Made by a program: the position numbers and the translations under genes. From Trichococcus sp. K1Tr (GTDB lineage Bacteria; Bacillota; Bacilli; Lactobacillales; Aerococcaceae), in NCBI RefSeq assembly GCF_028309625.1, contig NZ_JAQMHR010000008.1, positions 1 to 64,000 of the forward strand: a stretch of 64,000 bases of DNA. Reading direction: 5' to 3'. The notes under the pieces are model-generated. The model was not told where the DNA came from. It saw nothing but the letters and a program-made list of their open reading frames with translations, and made no database searches. Shown one piece after another: positions 32,655-42,464 of this stretch; position 1 is the first letter of the stretch, and the number at the start of each line of letters is the position of its first letter.

Positions 32655-34187
32655 CTATAACACACCCTCTTCTTCCCTAGTCATTAGATTCATCAGTGAT
32701 TCTTGGTTTGCATCTTTCCGTAGAACCTCACCCGTGAATTTGCCGTCATTCATCGTGTAGATGCGATCGCACATCCCCAAGATTTCCGGCAACTCGGAAG
32801 AGATGATGCAGACACATTTGCCCGCAGCCGCCATTTCCTCGATGATCGTGTAGATCTCGAATTTGGCACCTACGTCGATCCCTCGTGTCGGTTCATCCAG
32901 GAACAAAACATCCGGTTCTGTCATCAGCCATTTCGCCAGAACGACCTTCTGTTGGTTCCCTCCACTGAGGCTGCTGACTTTTTGGTAAATCGAGCTCGTC
33001 TTCGTCCGCATTTTTTTGCGGTATTCTTCGGCTATCTGGACTTCCTTTTCTTTGTCCAAAATGCCCTGCTTGCTGATCTTCCCTAAGCTTGCGATCGTCG
33101 TGTTCTCGCGGATATCCATCAAAAGATTCAATCCCAGTGCTTTCCGGTCCTCGGATACATAAGCAAGCCCGTTTTCGATGGCAGCCGGCACATCCTTGAC
33201 CGAAATCTCTTGTCCTTCTTTAAAGACTTTTCCGGAAATGTTGCTGCCGTAGGAATGTCCGAAAACACTCATCGCGAATTCCGTCCGGCCTGCCCCCATC
33301 AATCCCGCGATCCCGACGATTTCGCCTTTGCGGATATTGAAATTGATCTTATCATTCATGACGCGGTGCGCATCAATCGGATGATGGACCGTCCAATCCT
33401 TCACTTCAAAGTAGACGTCACCGAGGTTCGGATGGCGTTCAGGGTAACGGTTGGTCAAGTCCCTTCCGACCATGCCGCGGATGATGCGTTCCTCGTTGAT
33501 GGCTTCCTTTTCCAGCGTTTCGATCGTTTTACCGTCCCGCAGAATGGTGATGCGGTCGGCCACATTGACGATCTCGTTCAACTTATGGGAAATGATGATA
33601 GAAGTGATCCCTTGCCTTCTGAATTCCTTGATCAGCTCCAACAGATTGGCACTCTCTTCCTCATTCAGTGCGGCTGTCGGTTCATCCAAAATCAACAGGC
33701 GTACCGATTTAGAGAAAGCTTTCGCGATTTCGACCAATTGCTGCTGCCCGACCCCAATCTGGGAAACGAGCGTATTGGGATTCACTCTCAAACCGACTGT
33801 CTTCAGCAGATTGGTTGTCTTCTTTTCCGTCAGATCCCAGTCGATGATGCCGTGCTTTGCCTGTTCATTGCCCAGGAAAATATTTTCACTTACGGACAGA
33901 TATGGGCTTAGCGCCAACTCCTGGTGGATGATGACGATGCCTTCATTTTCGCTGTCCTTCAGATTCTTGAATTTGCAGGGCTCGCCGTTGTAGACAATGT
34001 CCCCCTCATAGCTGCCGTATGGATACAATCCGCTCAACACATTCATCAGCGTTGATTTCCCTGCGCCATTTTCACCGCATAGGGCGTGGATTTCCCCACG
34101 CTCGATTTTTAGATTCACATCGCTTAATGCCCGGATGCCAGAAAATTCTTTGACGATATTCCGCATCTCCAATATATAATCCGCCAT
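32655..34187 (-). CDS. mmsA: Sugar ABC transporter ATPase (MmsA/GguA/XylG type)
   Basis: A 510-residue duplicated ABC ATPase. The N-terminal half has Walker [12 protein letters not shown] and Walker [16 protein letters not shown], with signature [12 protein letters not shown]. The C-terminal half has a changed Walker A region ([14 protein letters not shown]), signature [11 protein letters not shown] and Walker [15 protein letters not shown], as usual for the sugar-import subclass. It energises the MmsB-type permease. A stem-loop precedes it, after the binding-protein gene. Confidence 0.94.
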   Translation of the reverse strand: MADYILEMRNIVKEFSGIRALSDVNLKIERGEIHALCGENGAGKSTLMNVLSGLYPYGSYEGDIVYNGEPCKFKNLKDSENEGIVIIHQELALSPYLSVSENIFLGNEQAKHGIIDWDLTEKKTTNLLKTVGLRVNPNTLVSQIGVGQQQLVEIAKAFSKSVRLLILDEPTAALNEEESANLLELIKEFRRQGITSIIISHKLNEIVNVADRITILRDGKTIETLEKEAINEERIIRGMVGRDLTNRYPERHPNLGDVYFEVKDWTVHHPIDAHRVMNDKINFNIRKGEIVGIAGLMGAGRTEFAMSVFGHSYGSNISGKVFKEGQEISVKDVPAAIENGLAYVSEDRKALGLNLLMDIRENTTIASLGKISKQGILDKEKEVQIAEEYRKKMRTKTSSIYQKVSSLSGGNQQKVVLAKWLMTEPDVLFLDEPTRGIDVGAKFEIYTIIEEMAAAGKCVCIISSELPEILGMCDRIYTMNDGKFTGEVLRKDANQESLMNLMTREEEGVL

Positions 34188-34208
34188 AATACCTCTCCTC
34201 TATGGAAG

Positions 34209-34237
34209 AGACTTCCTTCTCTACTCCAAGGAAGTCT
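34209..34237 (-). other. Intercistronic stem-loop between binding protein and ATPase genes
   Basis: AGACTTCCTT (34209-34218) pairs with AAGGAAGTCT (34228-34237) without a T-tail. Such hairpins usually stabilise the upstream mRNA and raise binding-protein levels over the membrane subunits. Confidence 0.65.
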
Positions 34238-34252
34238 CCATTATTCACATTT

Positions 34253-35341
34253 TTATAGGTCTAAATCTTCTTCAGAATAGTAGTCTGTATCGATCAATTC
34301 CGCTTGATAATTTTCTTTGTCCACTGAGACCGGATTAGCCAAGTAAGTCGGTACGATTTTCACGCCGTTGTCATACGTTTCCGTATCGTTTACAGGCACT
34401 TCTTCCTCATTGAAGATCGCTTCGATCATTTCGATTGTGTTTTGAGCCAAGATGCGCGTATCCTTGAAGATGGTCTGCGTCTGTTCACCGGCAATGATCG
34501 ATTTCACGCCAGCTTGCGTTCCATCCTGACCAGTGATGACCGGTAATGGTTTTTCGGCCGAACCGTAACCTACGCCTTTCAAGGAAGAAATGATCCCCAA
34601 GCTGATCGGATCATAAGGAGACAAGACTGCATCCAAGGTTTTATCTGTGTAATTCGCGCTCAACAAGTTGTCCATCCGTGCTTGTGCAGTCGATCCGTCC
34701 CAACGCAGCGTTGCGATCTGGTTGAACTTCGTTTGTTCGGAAGGGATGACCAATTGGCCGCTGTCGATGTATTGTTGGAACACGGACATCACACCGTTGT
34801 AATTGATCAAGGCGTTGTTGTCGTCCGGAGAGCCTCCGAACAATTCGATGTTGTATGGGCCTTCGCCTTCACTCAAGTTCAGCGCATCTTCGATGTAGGA
34901 AGCTTGCAGCACGCCGACCCCGAAATTATCGAAAGTTGCATAATAGTCCACGTGTTCGGAATTCATCAACAAACGGTCGTAAGCGATGACTTCGATGCCT
35001 TCGTCCGCTGCTTTTCCCAGCACATCCGTCAAAGCGGATCCGTCGATCGAAGCGATCACTAAAACATCCACACCTTTTGTGATCATGTTTTCGATCTGCG
35101 CCACCTGGTTTTCCACTTTGTCCTCACCGTATTGAAGGTCCGTCTTATAGCCCAGTTTCTCCAACTCTGTAACCATGTTGTTGCCGTCCGCGATCCATCT
35201 CTCCGCTGACTTCGTAGGCATCGCGATTCCGACATAACCGCTTTCTCCGGTTGATGCGTCACCACTTCCGCAAGCGCCTAAGACCACGGCTGATAGTAAC
35301 GTTGTTGCTGTGAGCAAACTTTTCTTCCAATTGAATTTCAT
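34253..35341 (-). CDS. chvE: Sugar ABC transporter substrate-binding lipoprotein (ChvE type)
   Basis: A 362-residue lipoprotein. The signal peptide [20 protein letters not shown] ends in lipobox LGAC, and a type I periplasmic-binding fold follows, with [47 protein letters not shown] and [10 protein letters not shown]. These match ChvE-like multiple-monosaccharide binders (arabinose, galactose, xylose, glucose). It is the first gene of the operon, behind a cre site. ATG at 35341 follows GGAGG at 8 bases. The arabinose genes nearby point to L-arabinose as one substrate. Confidence 0.93.
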   Translation of the reverse strand: MKFNWKKSLLTATTLLSAVVLGACGSGDASTGESGYVGIAMPTKSAERWIADGNNMVTELEKLGYKTDLQYGEDKVENQVAQIENMITKGVDVLVIASIDGSALTDVLGKAADEGIEVIAYDRLLMNSEHVDYYATFDNFGVGVLQASYIEDALNLSEGEGPYNIELFGGSPDDNNALINYNGVMSVFQQYIDSGQLVIPSEQTKFNQIATLRWDGSTAQARMDNLLSANYTDKTLDAVLSPYDPISLGIISSLKGVGYGSAEKPLPVITGQDGTQAGVKSIIAGEQTQTIFKDTRILAQNTIEMIEAIFNEEEVPVNDTETYDNGVKIVPTYLANPVSVDKENYQAELIDTDYYSEEDLDL

Positions 35342-35378
35342 TCCGAATTCCTCCACTGCTGTTTTATTTGATATACGT

Positions 35379-35406
35379 ATTGTACCCCTATCAGATACCG
35401 CTTACA
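35379..35406 (-). promoter_or_regulatory. Putative cre site and -10 box of the sugar ABC operon
   Basis: On the minus strand TGTAAGCGGTATCT (35406-35393) fits the CcpA cre consensus TGWAANCGNTNWCA at 13 of 14 positions, and TACAAT (35384-35379) is a -10 candidate. No good -35 exists, as expected for a promoter needing the divergent YesN-type activator. Confidence 0.6.
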
Positions 35407-35572
35407 TTCACTATCTTTTCCAGTTTCTTGATATTCTTACTGATTTGTATCCGTTTCCATAGGGATTTTTTCCGATTTTCTTTGTTTTTTTTCGAAGGCC
35501 CCAGAAACTGTGCTAAACTATTCGATGGCAGCGTTTTATTTACTGCATAATATAGGAAGGAGTTTTCCAGTC

Positions 35573-36541
35573 ATGAAATATTTATTACGTTTGCTCTTAT
35601 TCCTCTTCCTGATGGCTGGCTGCACAAATGCTCCGAATACAGAAGAAGATGCGGCGAACATCGTCGTCGGATTTTCGCAATCCGGAACGGAGAGCAATTG
35701 GCGCAAGCGCCACACAGAATCAATCAGAGAAGAATTGGCTAAAGAAGGCTACGAAGTGCTGTACAGGAACGGCTTCATGAATCAAGACCGCCAAATCCAA
35801 GATATGCGTACCTTCATCGCCTATAAAGTGGATATGATTGTCTTCACGCCGATCGTGGAAGACGGTTGGGATGCTGTTCTGTTGGAAGCTAAAGCTGCTG
35901 GCATTCCCGTCATCGTTGTAGACCGCCATATCCGCACAACAGAAGATAATCTTTATTTGACGCACATCGGTTCCAGCTTCAAGGCTGAAGGCAATCGAGC
36001 GGGACTCTACATCACTAATCATTTCCAAAACAGCTCCCAGTCCTCCGTGAAGATCCTGGAAATGAAAGGGCTTGCGAATACTTCGCCGACTCATTTCCGC
36101 AGCGAAGGGTTCATGGAAGTGATCAGCCGCGATTCGCGGATATCCATCGCCGCCTCCTTGGAAGGGGACTTTATCCGTTCCAAGGCGAAGGATGTTTTCC
36201 GGAAATACATCGAGGAGAACGGCTGGGAAGACATCGATGTCCTTTACAGCCATAACGATGAGATGACGCTGGGCATGTTGGAAATCATGGAAGAAAACGG
36301 CATCGTCCCCGGTCAGGACATCCTCATCGTCACAATCGATGGCCAAGCGGAAATGATCGAGAATCTGCGCGCCGGCAAGGTCAATTGCGTCGTCGAATGC
36401 AACCCGAACGCCGGCTGGTATGTCCGCAACACCATCAAGCGTTATTTGAACGGCAATCCCATCCCGGAGGAAATATACATGCCCGAAACGGTCTTTTCCG
36501 ATAAAGGGAACCTCGACAGCATTCCGCCAAGGGAATATTAG
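35573..36541 (+). CDS. Sugar-binding lipoprotein of a three-component sensor system
   Basis: A 322-residue lipoprotein: signal MKYLLRLLLFLFLMAGC with the lipobox Cys at residue 17, then a type I periplasmic-binding fold (NIVVGFSQSGTESNWRKRH, DMIVFTPIVEDGWDAVL, PVIVVDRHIR, ILIVTIDGQAEMIENL). It resembles YtfQ/XylFII-type binders. It lies 11 bases before a YesM-type kinase, so it likely presents an external sugar to that kinase, as XylFII does with LytS-YesN in Clostridium. ATG at 35573 follows AAGGAG. Confidence 0.9.
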   Translation: MKYLLRLLLFLFLMAGCTNAPNTEEDAANIVVGFSQSGTESNWRKRHTESIREELAKEGYEVLYRNGFMNQDRQIQDMRTFIAYKVDMIVFTPIVEDGWDAVLLEAKAAGIPVIVVDRHIRTTEDNLYLTHIGSSFKAEGNRAGLYITNHFQNSSQSSVKILEMKGLANTSPTHFRSEGFMEVISRDSRISIAASLEGDFIRSKAKDVFRKYIEENGWEDIDVLYSHNDEMTLGMLEIMEENGIVPGQDILIVTIDGQAEMIENLRAGKVNCVVECNPNAGWYVRNTIKRYLNGNPIPEEIYMPETVFSDKGNLDSIPPREY

Positions 36542-36552
36542 GAGGCAATGCG

Positions 36553-37977
36553 ATGGAAAAAATAGCCAGCATCAAAGAGATATTCCAGCAGACCAATCGC
36601 CTGCTCTTCAGCATCACCCTGATTCCCTTGCTGGTGATCAGCATCTTTTACACGCGCAATATCCTGATCTCCCGCAGCGCATTGGCGAACGTCGAAGAGG
36701 CTAATGCCGTTTCGACCATCGTCCAGGAAAATGTTTTGGAGGAACTGTGGGACCTAGTCTTCGGCCTCATCCAAGTCACCGATTACGAGTCAGGCAATGA
36801 GCTGGAGAAGGTGCGCCTCTCCATCGAAGAGATCCAGGCCAATACCACTACCGCAAAGGAATCCGCCACACTGGATGTCGCTTTGCGGACCTTGGACACG
36901 CTTGACCATTACATTTCTGAGATGGAAAGCAATATACAGAATGAACGGCCGTTCGATGAAAATGAAGCCATCATGGTCCAGGTCGATGCCGTCACGGTCC
37001 TGCTTTATGCTATCCTGCAGGACTTCGTGCGCGTCGAAATCGAAATCGCGGGTAAAACCAGCGATGATATCCTTGTGTCGCTCTATTATCTGATCCTTTT
37101 TGAGCTCATCATCGTGCTCACGATCGTCTATTATGCCCGAAAAAACAACCGCTTTTTGACGCAGCAGATCCAAGAGCCGTTGAACGACCTGATCGTCCTT
37201 TCTGAGGAACTGTCGCAAGGCCATCTCGATTACCGCGCAAAAGAGCCGGAAGTCGCGGAGCTGCGCGTCGTAACAGAAAGCATGAATGACATGGCACGGA
37301 ATCTGCATGTGTTGATTGAAGAAAACGCCGTGAAGCAATTCGACCTGGCCCAGAGCGAGCTGCGTGTCCTGCAGGCGCAGATTACGCCCCACTTCATCTA
37401 CAATACGCTGGATGCCATCCTGTCCTTGGCTGAACAAGGCAACAGCGAGCAGGTGAAGACGATGACCTACGCCCTCTCCGATTTCCTGCGCATTTCCTTA
37501 AGCAAAGGCCAGGACTGGATCACGATCGAGAAAGAAATCCGCCACGTCGAAGATTACCTGACGATTCTGCAGATCCGCTACGGGGCCATGCTGACGTTCG
37601 CCATCGACATCCCGGATGCCATCCTCCAGACGGAAGTGCTGAAGATGATCCTACAGCCGTTGGTGGAAAATGCGGTCTACCACGGAACCAAGCATGTCCG
37701 CCGAGCCGGGAAAGTGACCGTCGCGGCGACCTATACGGCTGACACGATCCAATTCTTCGTGACCGACAACGGCATCGGCATGCAGGAGGATCGGCTGCTT
37801 GAAATCCAGGAACGCCTTGCCCAAGCCACAGTCGATGACTACGGTGAAGGCGGTTATGGCCTTTACAACGTCCGAAAGCGACTGCTGTTGTATTACGGCA
37901 ACACCGCTTCCCTCGCTATCGACAGCACCTACAGAAAAGGCACGACCGTCGCAGTGACAGTACCGAAGATTACCTAA
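36553..37977 (+). CDS. YesM-type sensor histidine kinase
   Basis: A 474-residue membrane kinase. TM1 lies at about residues 16-38 and an extracytoplasmic helical sensor follows to about 175. Then come TM2 (ILVSLYYLILFELIIVLTIV), a HAMP region, the His_kinase motif QAQITPHFIYNTLDAIL and HATPase (ILQPLVENAVYH, VTDNGIGMQED, GYGLYNVRKRL). Its long helical sensor would contact the sugar-binding lipoprotein encoded upstream. GGAGG lies 7 bases before the start. Confidence 0.93.
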   Translation: MEKIASIKEIFQQTNRLLFSITLIPLLVISIFYTRNILISRSALANVEEANAVSTIVQENVLEELWDLVFGLIQVTDYESGNELEKVRLSIEEIQANTTTAKESATLDVALRTLDTLDHYISEMESNIQNERPFDENEAIMVQVDAVTVLLYAILQDFVRVEIEIAGKTSDDILVSLYYLILFELIIVLTIVYYARKNNRFLTQQIQEPLNDLIVLSEELSQGHLDYRAKEPEVAELRVVTESMNDMARNLHVLIEENAVKQFDLAQSELRVLQAQITPHFIYNTLDAILSLAEQGNSEQVKTMTYALSDFLRISLSKGQDWITIEKEIRHVEDYLTILQIRYGAMLTFAIDIPDAILQTEVLKMILQPLVENAVYHGTKHVRRAGKVTVAATYTADTIQFFVTDNGIGMQEDRLLEIQERLAQATVDDYGEGGYGLYNVRKRLLLYYGNTASLAIDSTYRKGTTVAVTVPKIT

Positions 37978-37992
37978 AAGGAGCGATCAAGC

Positions 37993-39567
37993 ATGTATAA
38001 AATCTTTATAGTCGAGGATGAACACCTGATCCGGGACAGCCTGCGGAACCAACTGCTGTCCCTCGCCGAAACACACCCGCTGATCTTTTCAGGGGAAGCC
38101 TCAGACGGGGAAATGGCATTGGCATCGATCATGGATGTCAAGCCGGATATCCTGCTGACCGATATCCGGATGCCCTTCATGGATGGCCTGAGTTTGGCAA
38201 AGGAAGTACGGAAGATCTTCCCTTGGATCCGCATCATCTTCATCAGCGGCTTCGATGATTTCGAATATGCGCGCACCGCCATCCAAGTGCAGGCGGACGC
38301 CTATCTTCTGAAGCCGATCAAAGACACCGAACTGATCCAAACGCTGGAGGCTGTCATCGCGGTATTGGACAAACAAAAAGAACCCGTCACGGAACGGGAT
38401 ACGCATGCGGATAATTTCATCTTCGAGCTGAAGAAAAATCATTTCCTGAACGGCATCTTCCGCGGTGACTTATCGGTTCCGGAAGTGCTGCAGGAATCCG
38501 CCGCCTTGAAGCGTTCGGTAGTCGGGAAAAAGACCTGCGTCGTGTTGGCAACCAATCATTACGACAAGAACTTCGATGATTATTTCCGCTTCAGCAATTA
38601 TCTGCATTTCCTTTTCGGAGCGGATGAGAGCATCATCTTCTCCAGCATCTCGTCGCGCTTCATCAAGTTTCTGCTGATGGACAGCGATACGGACAGGCTG
38701 TTGGAAAAAAGTTATCAGTTGGCTCAGACGCTCGTCCATGAACTGAAGGATGAGGAAGCGGAGGACCTGATCGTTTCAATCGGGCCGATCGTCGAACGGC
38801 TCAGCGAAATCCCGCAGGCTTACCGCTACACGCAGAACATGCTCCAGACCTACGGCGTGTTGCGGACCGAACGGATCATCAGCTACGAGGATGACATCAA
38901 GGACGGCGAAGTTTCCCCGACGAATCCTTTCAAACTCGATCTGGCCCAGAAAATTGCCCAGACCGAAGCGGATGAACTGGAGGAACTGGTGCTGGAGCTT
39001 CAGGGAACACCCGGGGATACCGAAGAACGCAACCGCCTCTTCCGATTTTTCGTGCTGACCGAGCTGGGCCATCTTGTCCAAAAAAAGAAGCCCGGTTCGG
39101 AGCAGCCTTTGCTTGAAAAAATGAATGATCTGGATCAACTGGCGGCGGTGGCGGCCGATGCCGCGGAATATACCCAAATCATCGAAAAGCTGTTGGCCTT
39201 CCTCATGGCGGCCCACATCAATCCCTCCATGGTGAAGTATCAGAGCGTCATCCAAAAAGCGTTGGGATTCATCAAGGAGAATTTTACCGATCCGGACATC
39301 TCCCTGAACGTCGTGGCTGATGCAGTGAACCTGAGTCCGTCGCATTTCAGCACCATCTTCTCGCAATCTTTGGGGCAGACCTTCATCGACTTCCTGACGG
39401 AATGCCGTCTGCAGCATGCCAAGGAGTTGCTGGTCGGGACGGATGACAAACTGTCCGCCATCGCGATGGACATCGGCTACAACGATCCCAATTATTTCAG
39501 CTACCTCTTCAAAAAACGGGAAGGACAGACACCGAAAGAATTCCGAAGAACCCACAGCAGAGCATGA
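37993..39567 (+). CDS. YesN-type response regulator (receiver plus AraC domain)
   Basis: A 524-residue regulator. The receiver starts YKIFIVEDEHLIRDSL, with phospho-Asp in ILLTDIRMPFMDG and Lys in DAYLLKPIKD. A long middle segment of about 280 residues follows. The C-terminal AraC-type double helix-turn-helix covers about 420-520 (VVADAVNLSPSHFSTIFSQS, LSAIAMDIGYNDPNYFSYLF). It should activate the divergent sugar ABC operon when the kinase detects sugar. AGGAG lies 9 bases upstream, and a terminator follows at 39669. Confidence 0.94.
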   Translation: MYKIFIVEDEHLIRDSLRNQLLSLAETHPLIFSGEASDGEMALASIMDVKPDILLTDIRMPFMDGLSLAKEVRKIFPWIRIIFISGFDDFEYARTAIQVQADAYLLKPIKDTELIQTLEAVIAVLDKQKEPVTERDTHADNFIFELKKNHFLNGIFRGDLSVPEVLQESAALKRSVVGKKTCVVLATNHYDKNFDDYFRFSNYLHFLFGADESIIFSSISSRFIKFLLMDSDTDRLLEKSYQLAQTLVHELKDEEAEDLIVSIGPIVERLSEIPQAYRYTQNMLQTYGVLRTERIISYEDDIKDGEVSPTNPFKLDLAQKIAQTEADELEELVLELQGTPGDTEERNRLFRFFVLTELGHLVQKKKPGSEQPLLEKMNDLDQLAAVAADAAEYTQIIEKLLAFLMAAHINPSMVKYQSVIQKALGFIKENFTDPDISLNVVADAVNLSPSHFSTIFSQSLGQTFIDFLTECRLQHAKELLVGTDDKLSAIAMDIGYNDPNYFSYLFKKREGQTPKEFRRTHSRA

Positions 39568-39668
39568 TGATTCGCGGTTATGGGGTTATGTGGTTAGGGG
39601 GTGGAATTCCCCGCCAAATTGTCTTTGAAGGGGAATCTCTGAGCGTAAATTAAATTTCCATATAAAGA

Positions 39669-39717
39669 GGCTGTATCAAATCCAGAAAATTCTGTTCTGG
39701 TTCTGATACAGCCCTTT
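39669..39717 (+). terminator. Terminator of the three-component operon
   Basis: GGCTGTATCA (39669-39678) pairs with TGATACAGCC (39703-39712), with an inner CCAGAA/TTCTGG stem, followed by TTTTC. Confidence 0.85.
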
Positions 39718-39733
39718 TCTTGTTATCGATACG

Positions 39734-39871
39734 CCCTACACCGGTCGCTTCCTTGAAGATTTTTGAAAGATGGGCCGGACTGACAAAGAGCTGTCGCGCC
39801 CCACAAACATGGCTGCTGTCGTATTCCTCGGCAACTTCTTTGTTTATCGCTAGCAGGAAATATCCGAAAAA
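39734..39871 (-). pseudogene. Degenerate fragment of an AraC/YesN-type regulator
   Basis: In one minus-strand frame about 45 codons read like the first helix-turn-helix of an AraC-family C-terminus: LLAINKEVAEEY, then ARQLFVSPAHLSKIFKEATG. The second helix-turn-helix and all upstream domains are missing, and terminator sequences flank it on both sides. It is most likely a relic of a second regulator between the three-component operon and phosphoketolase. The rest of the interval 39568-39949 holds the two terminators and nothing else I can name. Confidence 0.6.
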
Positions 39872-39927
39872 GATGCGCTGCCGTCCGTTGGAGCAATTGC
39901 TCCAAGGGCGGGAACGCATCTTTTTTA
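39867..39927 (-). terminator. Terminator of the phosphoketolase gene
   Basis: AAGATGCG pairs with CGCATCTT around an inner TTGGAGCAATTGCTCCAA stem. The A-run at 39867-39871 gives the T-tail for leftward transcription. Confidence 0.85.
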
Positions 39928-39949
39928 TTTTTTAACAGTCTTTCTTACC

Positions 39950-42355
39950 TCAGTCCGCTTTGTTTGCGATCAGCTCTTTGGCTGCTGCCGCACCTTCCAG
40001 TGCTTCCCATTTCCATTCCATGACTTCCGCAATGTCCTCGCCGTTCTCGCGGATGAAGCGGTGGTGGAAATCCACAGTTTCCGTCATCCGTTGCGAGAAG
40101 GCTGACGCTTCTTCGCCATAGACGGCGTTGGCAGCATCCTGCGCCAAGTGGAAGCGATCCATTTCGGACAATACGCGCATGTCGAATGGTGTCGTGATGT
40201 CCCCGTTCTCACGGTAGCCGTGGATGTGCAGGTTGTGGTTGTGACGATCAAAGAAGATGTCACGGATCAAGCCTTCGAAGCCGTGGAAAGCAAAGACGAT
40301 CGGTTTGTCTGCCGTGAAATAGGCATCGAATGTTTCATCGCTCAAGCCGCGCGGATCCACATCCGGATGTCGCAATTTCAACAGATCCACGATGTTGATG
40401 AAACGGATTTTCAATGCCGGAAACTGCTTGTGCAGAATCGTGACTGCGGCAAGTGCCTCCAGGTTCGGTTCCGTTCCCGCTGCTGCGATCACGACATCCG
40501 GTTCTTCGTCTCCGCAAGTCGAAGCCCAGTCGATCACTTTCAGGCCATCTTTGACCAATACTTCCGCTTCTTCAGCAGAGTAGAATTGCGGACGCGGGTG
40601 TTTCGAAGACACGATCAGGTTGATCTGTTCCTCGGAAGCCATCGTTTCCGCCATTACGGCCATCAAGGAGTTCGCATCCGCCGGCAAGTATTCGCGGATG
40701 AATTCCGGTTTCTTCTCAGCCAAGTGCGTCAGCAAACCTGGATCTTGGTGGGTGTAGCCATTGTGGTCCTGTTGGAACACGGTCGAAGTCGCGATCAGGT
40801 TCAAGGACGGATAGCGTTTGCGCCATGTCTGTTCTTTGGCTTTGCGCAACCATTTGAAATGTTGGGTAATCATCGAATCCACCACGCGCAGGAAGGCTTC
40901 GTAACTTGCGAAGAAACCATGGCGCCCAGTCAGGACATACCCTTCCAGGAAACCTTCCGCCTGGTGTTCGGACAACTGCGAATCGATGACACGGCCTGAT
41001 GGAGAAAGCCACTCATCATAAGCAGGATCGATCGCTTCCATCCAGACGCGGTTCGTCACTTCGAATACTTTGTTCAGGCGGTTGGATTTGGTTTCATCCG
41101 GTCCGAAGATGCGGAAATTATCCGGATTGTCCACGATCAAGTCGCGCGCAAAGTTGCCGAATTCGATCATGTCCTGGGCAATAACTGCGCCTGGAACGGT
41201 CGTGTCGACGGCATACTGCTTCCAATCCGGAATGTTGAGCGGTTTCGGATCGATACCGCCGTTCGTGATCGGATTTGTAGCCATCCGTCGGTCGCCTTTC
41301 GGTGCCATCTCTTTCAATTCAGCCACCAGTTGACCACCCGCCGTGAACAATTCTTGCGGACGGTAGGACTGCATCCAATCCACCAGCGCATCGATGTGTT
41401 CCATATGGTGCGCATCCACCGGAATCGGCACTTGATGGGCGCGGAAGCCGCCTTCGATCGGTTCGCCATCCCACGTTTTCGGACCCGTCCAGCCTTTCGG
41501 TGTGCGGAAAATGATGACCGGCCAAGCCGGCATCTTCGCTTCGGCTGCAGAGCCTTTGCGGGCTTCTGTTTGGATCGCTTTGATTTTTTCGACAGCCCTA
41601 TCCAACACTTGTGCCATAATCGGATGCACCGCTTCCGGTTCGGTTCCTTCCACGAACAATGGCTCCCAGCCCATGCCGCCAAAGTACTGCGTCAACTCTT
41701 CGTTCGATTTGCGGTCAAGGATTGTCGGGTTGGAGATTTTGCCGCCGTTCAGGTATAGGATCGGCAAAACGGCACCATCTGTAACCGGATTGATGAACAC
41801 ATTGGAGAACCAACCAGCCGCCAAAGGACCGGTTTCCGCTTCCCCGTCACCAACGACAGTCGCTGCAATCACTTCCGGATTGTCGAAGATGGCACCAGTA
41901 GCATGGGAAAGCGAATAGCCTAATTCGCCGCCTTCATGGATCGATCCGGGTGTTTCCGGTGCCGCATGGGAAGCTACCCCGCCCGGGAAGGAGAATTGTT
42001 TGTAGAGTTTCGTCAACCCTTCCAGATCTTCGGTGATTTCCGGATAGATTTCCGTGTAGGAGCCGTCCAGATAGGAGTTCGAAACCATGACTTGGCCGCC
42101 ATGTCCTGGCCCTTCGACGTAGAACATGTTCAGGTCATATTTGTTGATGACGCGGTTCAAGTGGGCATAGATGAAATTCTGTCCGGAGATCGTTCCCCAG
42201 TGGCCGATCGGATGGAGTTTCACATCGGTTTCCTCGATCGAGCGTTGCAGCAAGGGATTGTCCTTCAGGTACAGTTGCCCCACGGAGATGAAATTGGCGG
42301 CGCGCCAGAAGGCATCCACCTTGTCCAGATACTCTTTTGAATCAAATGCAGTCAT
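39950..42355 (-). CDS. xfp: Xylulose-5-phosphate/fructose-6-phosphate phosphoketolase
   Basis: An 801-residue thiamine-diphosphate enzyme that splits xylulose-5-phosphate with phosphate into acetyl phosphate and glyceraldehyde-3-phosphate. Hallmarks are [36 protein letters not shown], the ThDP motif [16 protein letters not shown] and RTPKGWTGP. Full family length is present. It is downstream of araA-araD-araB in the same direction but behind a terminator, and has its own cre-containing leader, so it can also be transcribed alone. AGGAG lies 8 bases before the start. Confidence 0.96.
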   Translation of the reverse strand: MTAFDSKEYLDKVDAFWRAANFISVGQLYLKDNPLLQRSIEETDVKLHPIGHWGTISGQNFIYAHLNRVINKYDLNMFYVEGPGHGGQVMVSNSYLDGSYTEIYPEITEDLEGLTKLYKQFSFPGGVASHAAPETPGSIHEGGELGYSLSHATGAIFDNPEVIAATVVGDGEAETGPLAAGWFSNVFINPVTDGAVLPILYLNGGKISNPTILDRKSNEELTQYFGGMGWEPLFVEGTEPEAVHPIMAQVLDRAVEKIKAIQTEARKGSAAEAKMPAWPVIIFRTPKGWTGPKTWDGEPIEGGFRAHQVPIPVDAHHMEHIDALVDWMQSYRPQELFTAGGQLVAELKEMAPKGDRRMATNPITNGGIDPKPLNIPDWKQYAVDTTVPGAVIAQDMIEFGNFARDLIVDNPDNFRIFGPDETKSNRLNKVFEVTNRVWMEAIDPAYDEWLSPSGRVIDSQLSEHQAEGFLEGYVLTGRHGFFASYEAFLRVVDSMITQHFKWLRKAKEQTWRKRYPSLNLIATSTVFQQDHNGYTHQDPGLLTHLAEKKPEFIREYLPADANSLMAVMAETMASEEQINLIVSSKHPRPQFYSAEEAEVLVKDGLKVIDWASTCGDEEPDVVIAAAGTEPNLEALAAVTILHKQFPALKIRFINIVDLLKLRHPDVDPRGLSDETFDAYFTADKPIVFAFHGFEGLIRDIFFDRHNHNLHIHGYRENGDITTPFDMRVLSEMDRFHLAQDAANAVYGEEASAFSQRMTETVDFHHRFIRENGEDIAEVMEWKWEALEGAAAAKELIANKAD

Positions 42356-42383
42356 TTTTGTTGCTCCTTTTCATTTTTATTAT

Positions 42384-42397
42384 TGAAAACGCTTGCC
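42384..42397. promoter_or_regulatory. Putative cre (CcpA) site before phosphoketolase
   Basis: TGAAAACGCTTGCC matches TGWAARCGYTWNCW at 13 of 14 positions. It lies about 30 bases upstream of the start codon, where bound CcpA would block transcription when glucose is present. Confidence 0.7.
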
Positions 42398-42418
42398 ACG
42401 ATTTTCACAAACATCCTC

Positions 42419-42454
42419 CAAAAAATCGGTTTGACGATTTTCTGTCAAACCGAT
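42419..42454 (-). terminator. Terminator of the araBDA operon
   Basis: ATCGGTTTGAC (42425-42435) pairs with GTCAAACCGAT (42444-42454), a perfect 11-base stem, followed on the minus strand by six T. Confidence 0.88.
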
Positions 42455-42464
42455 CGAAAAAAAA

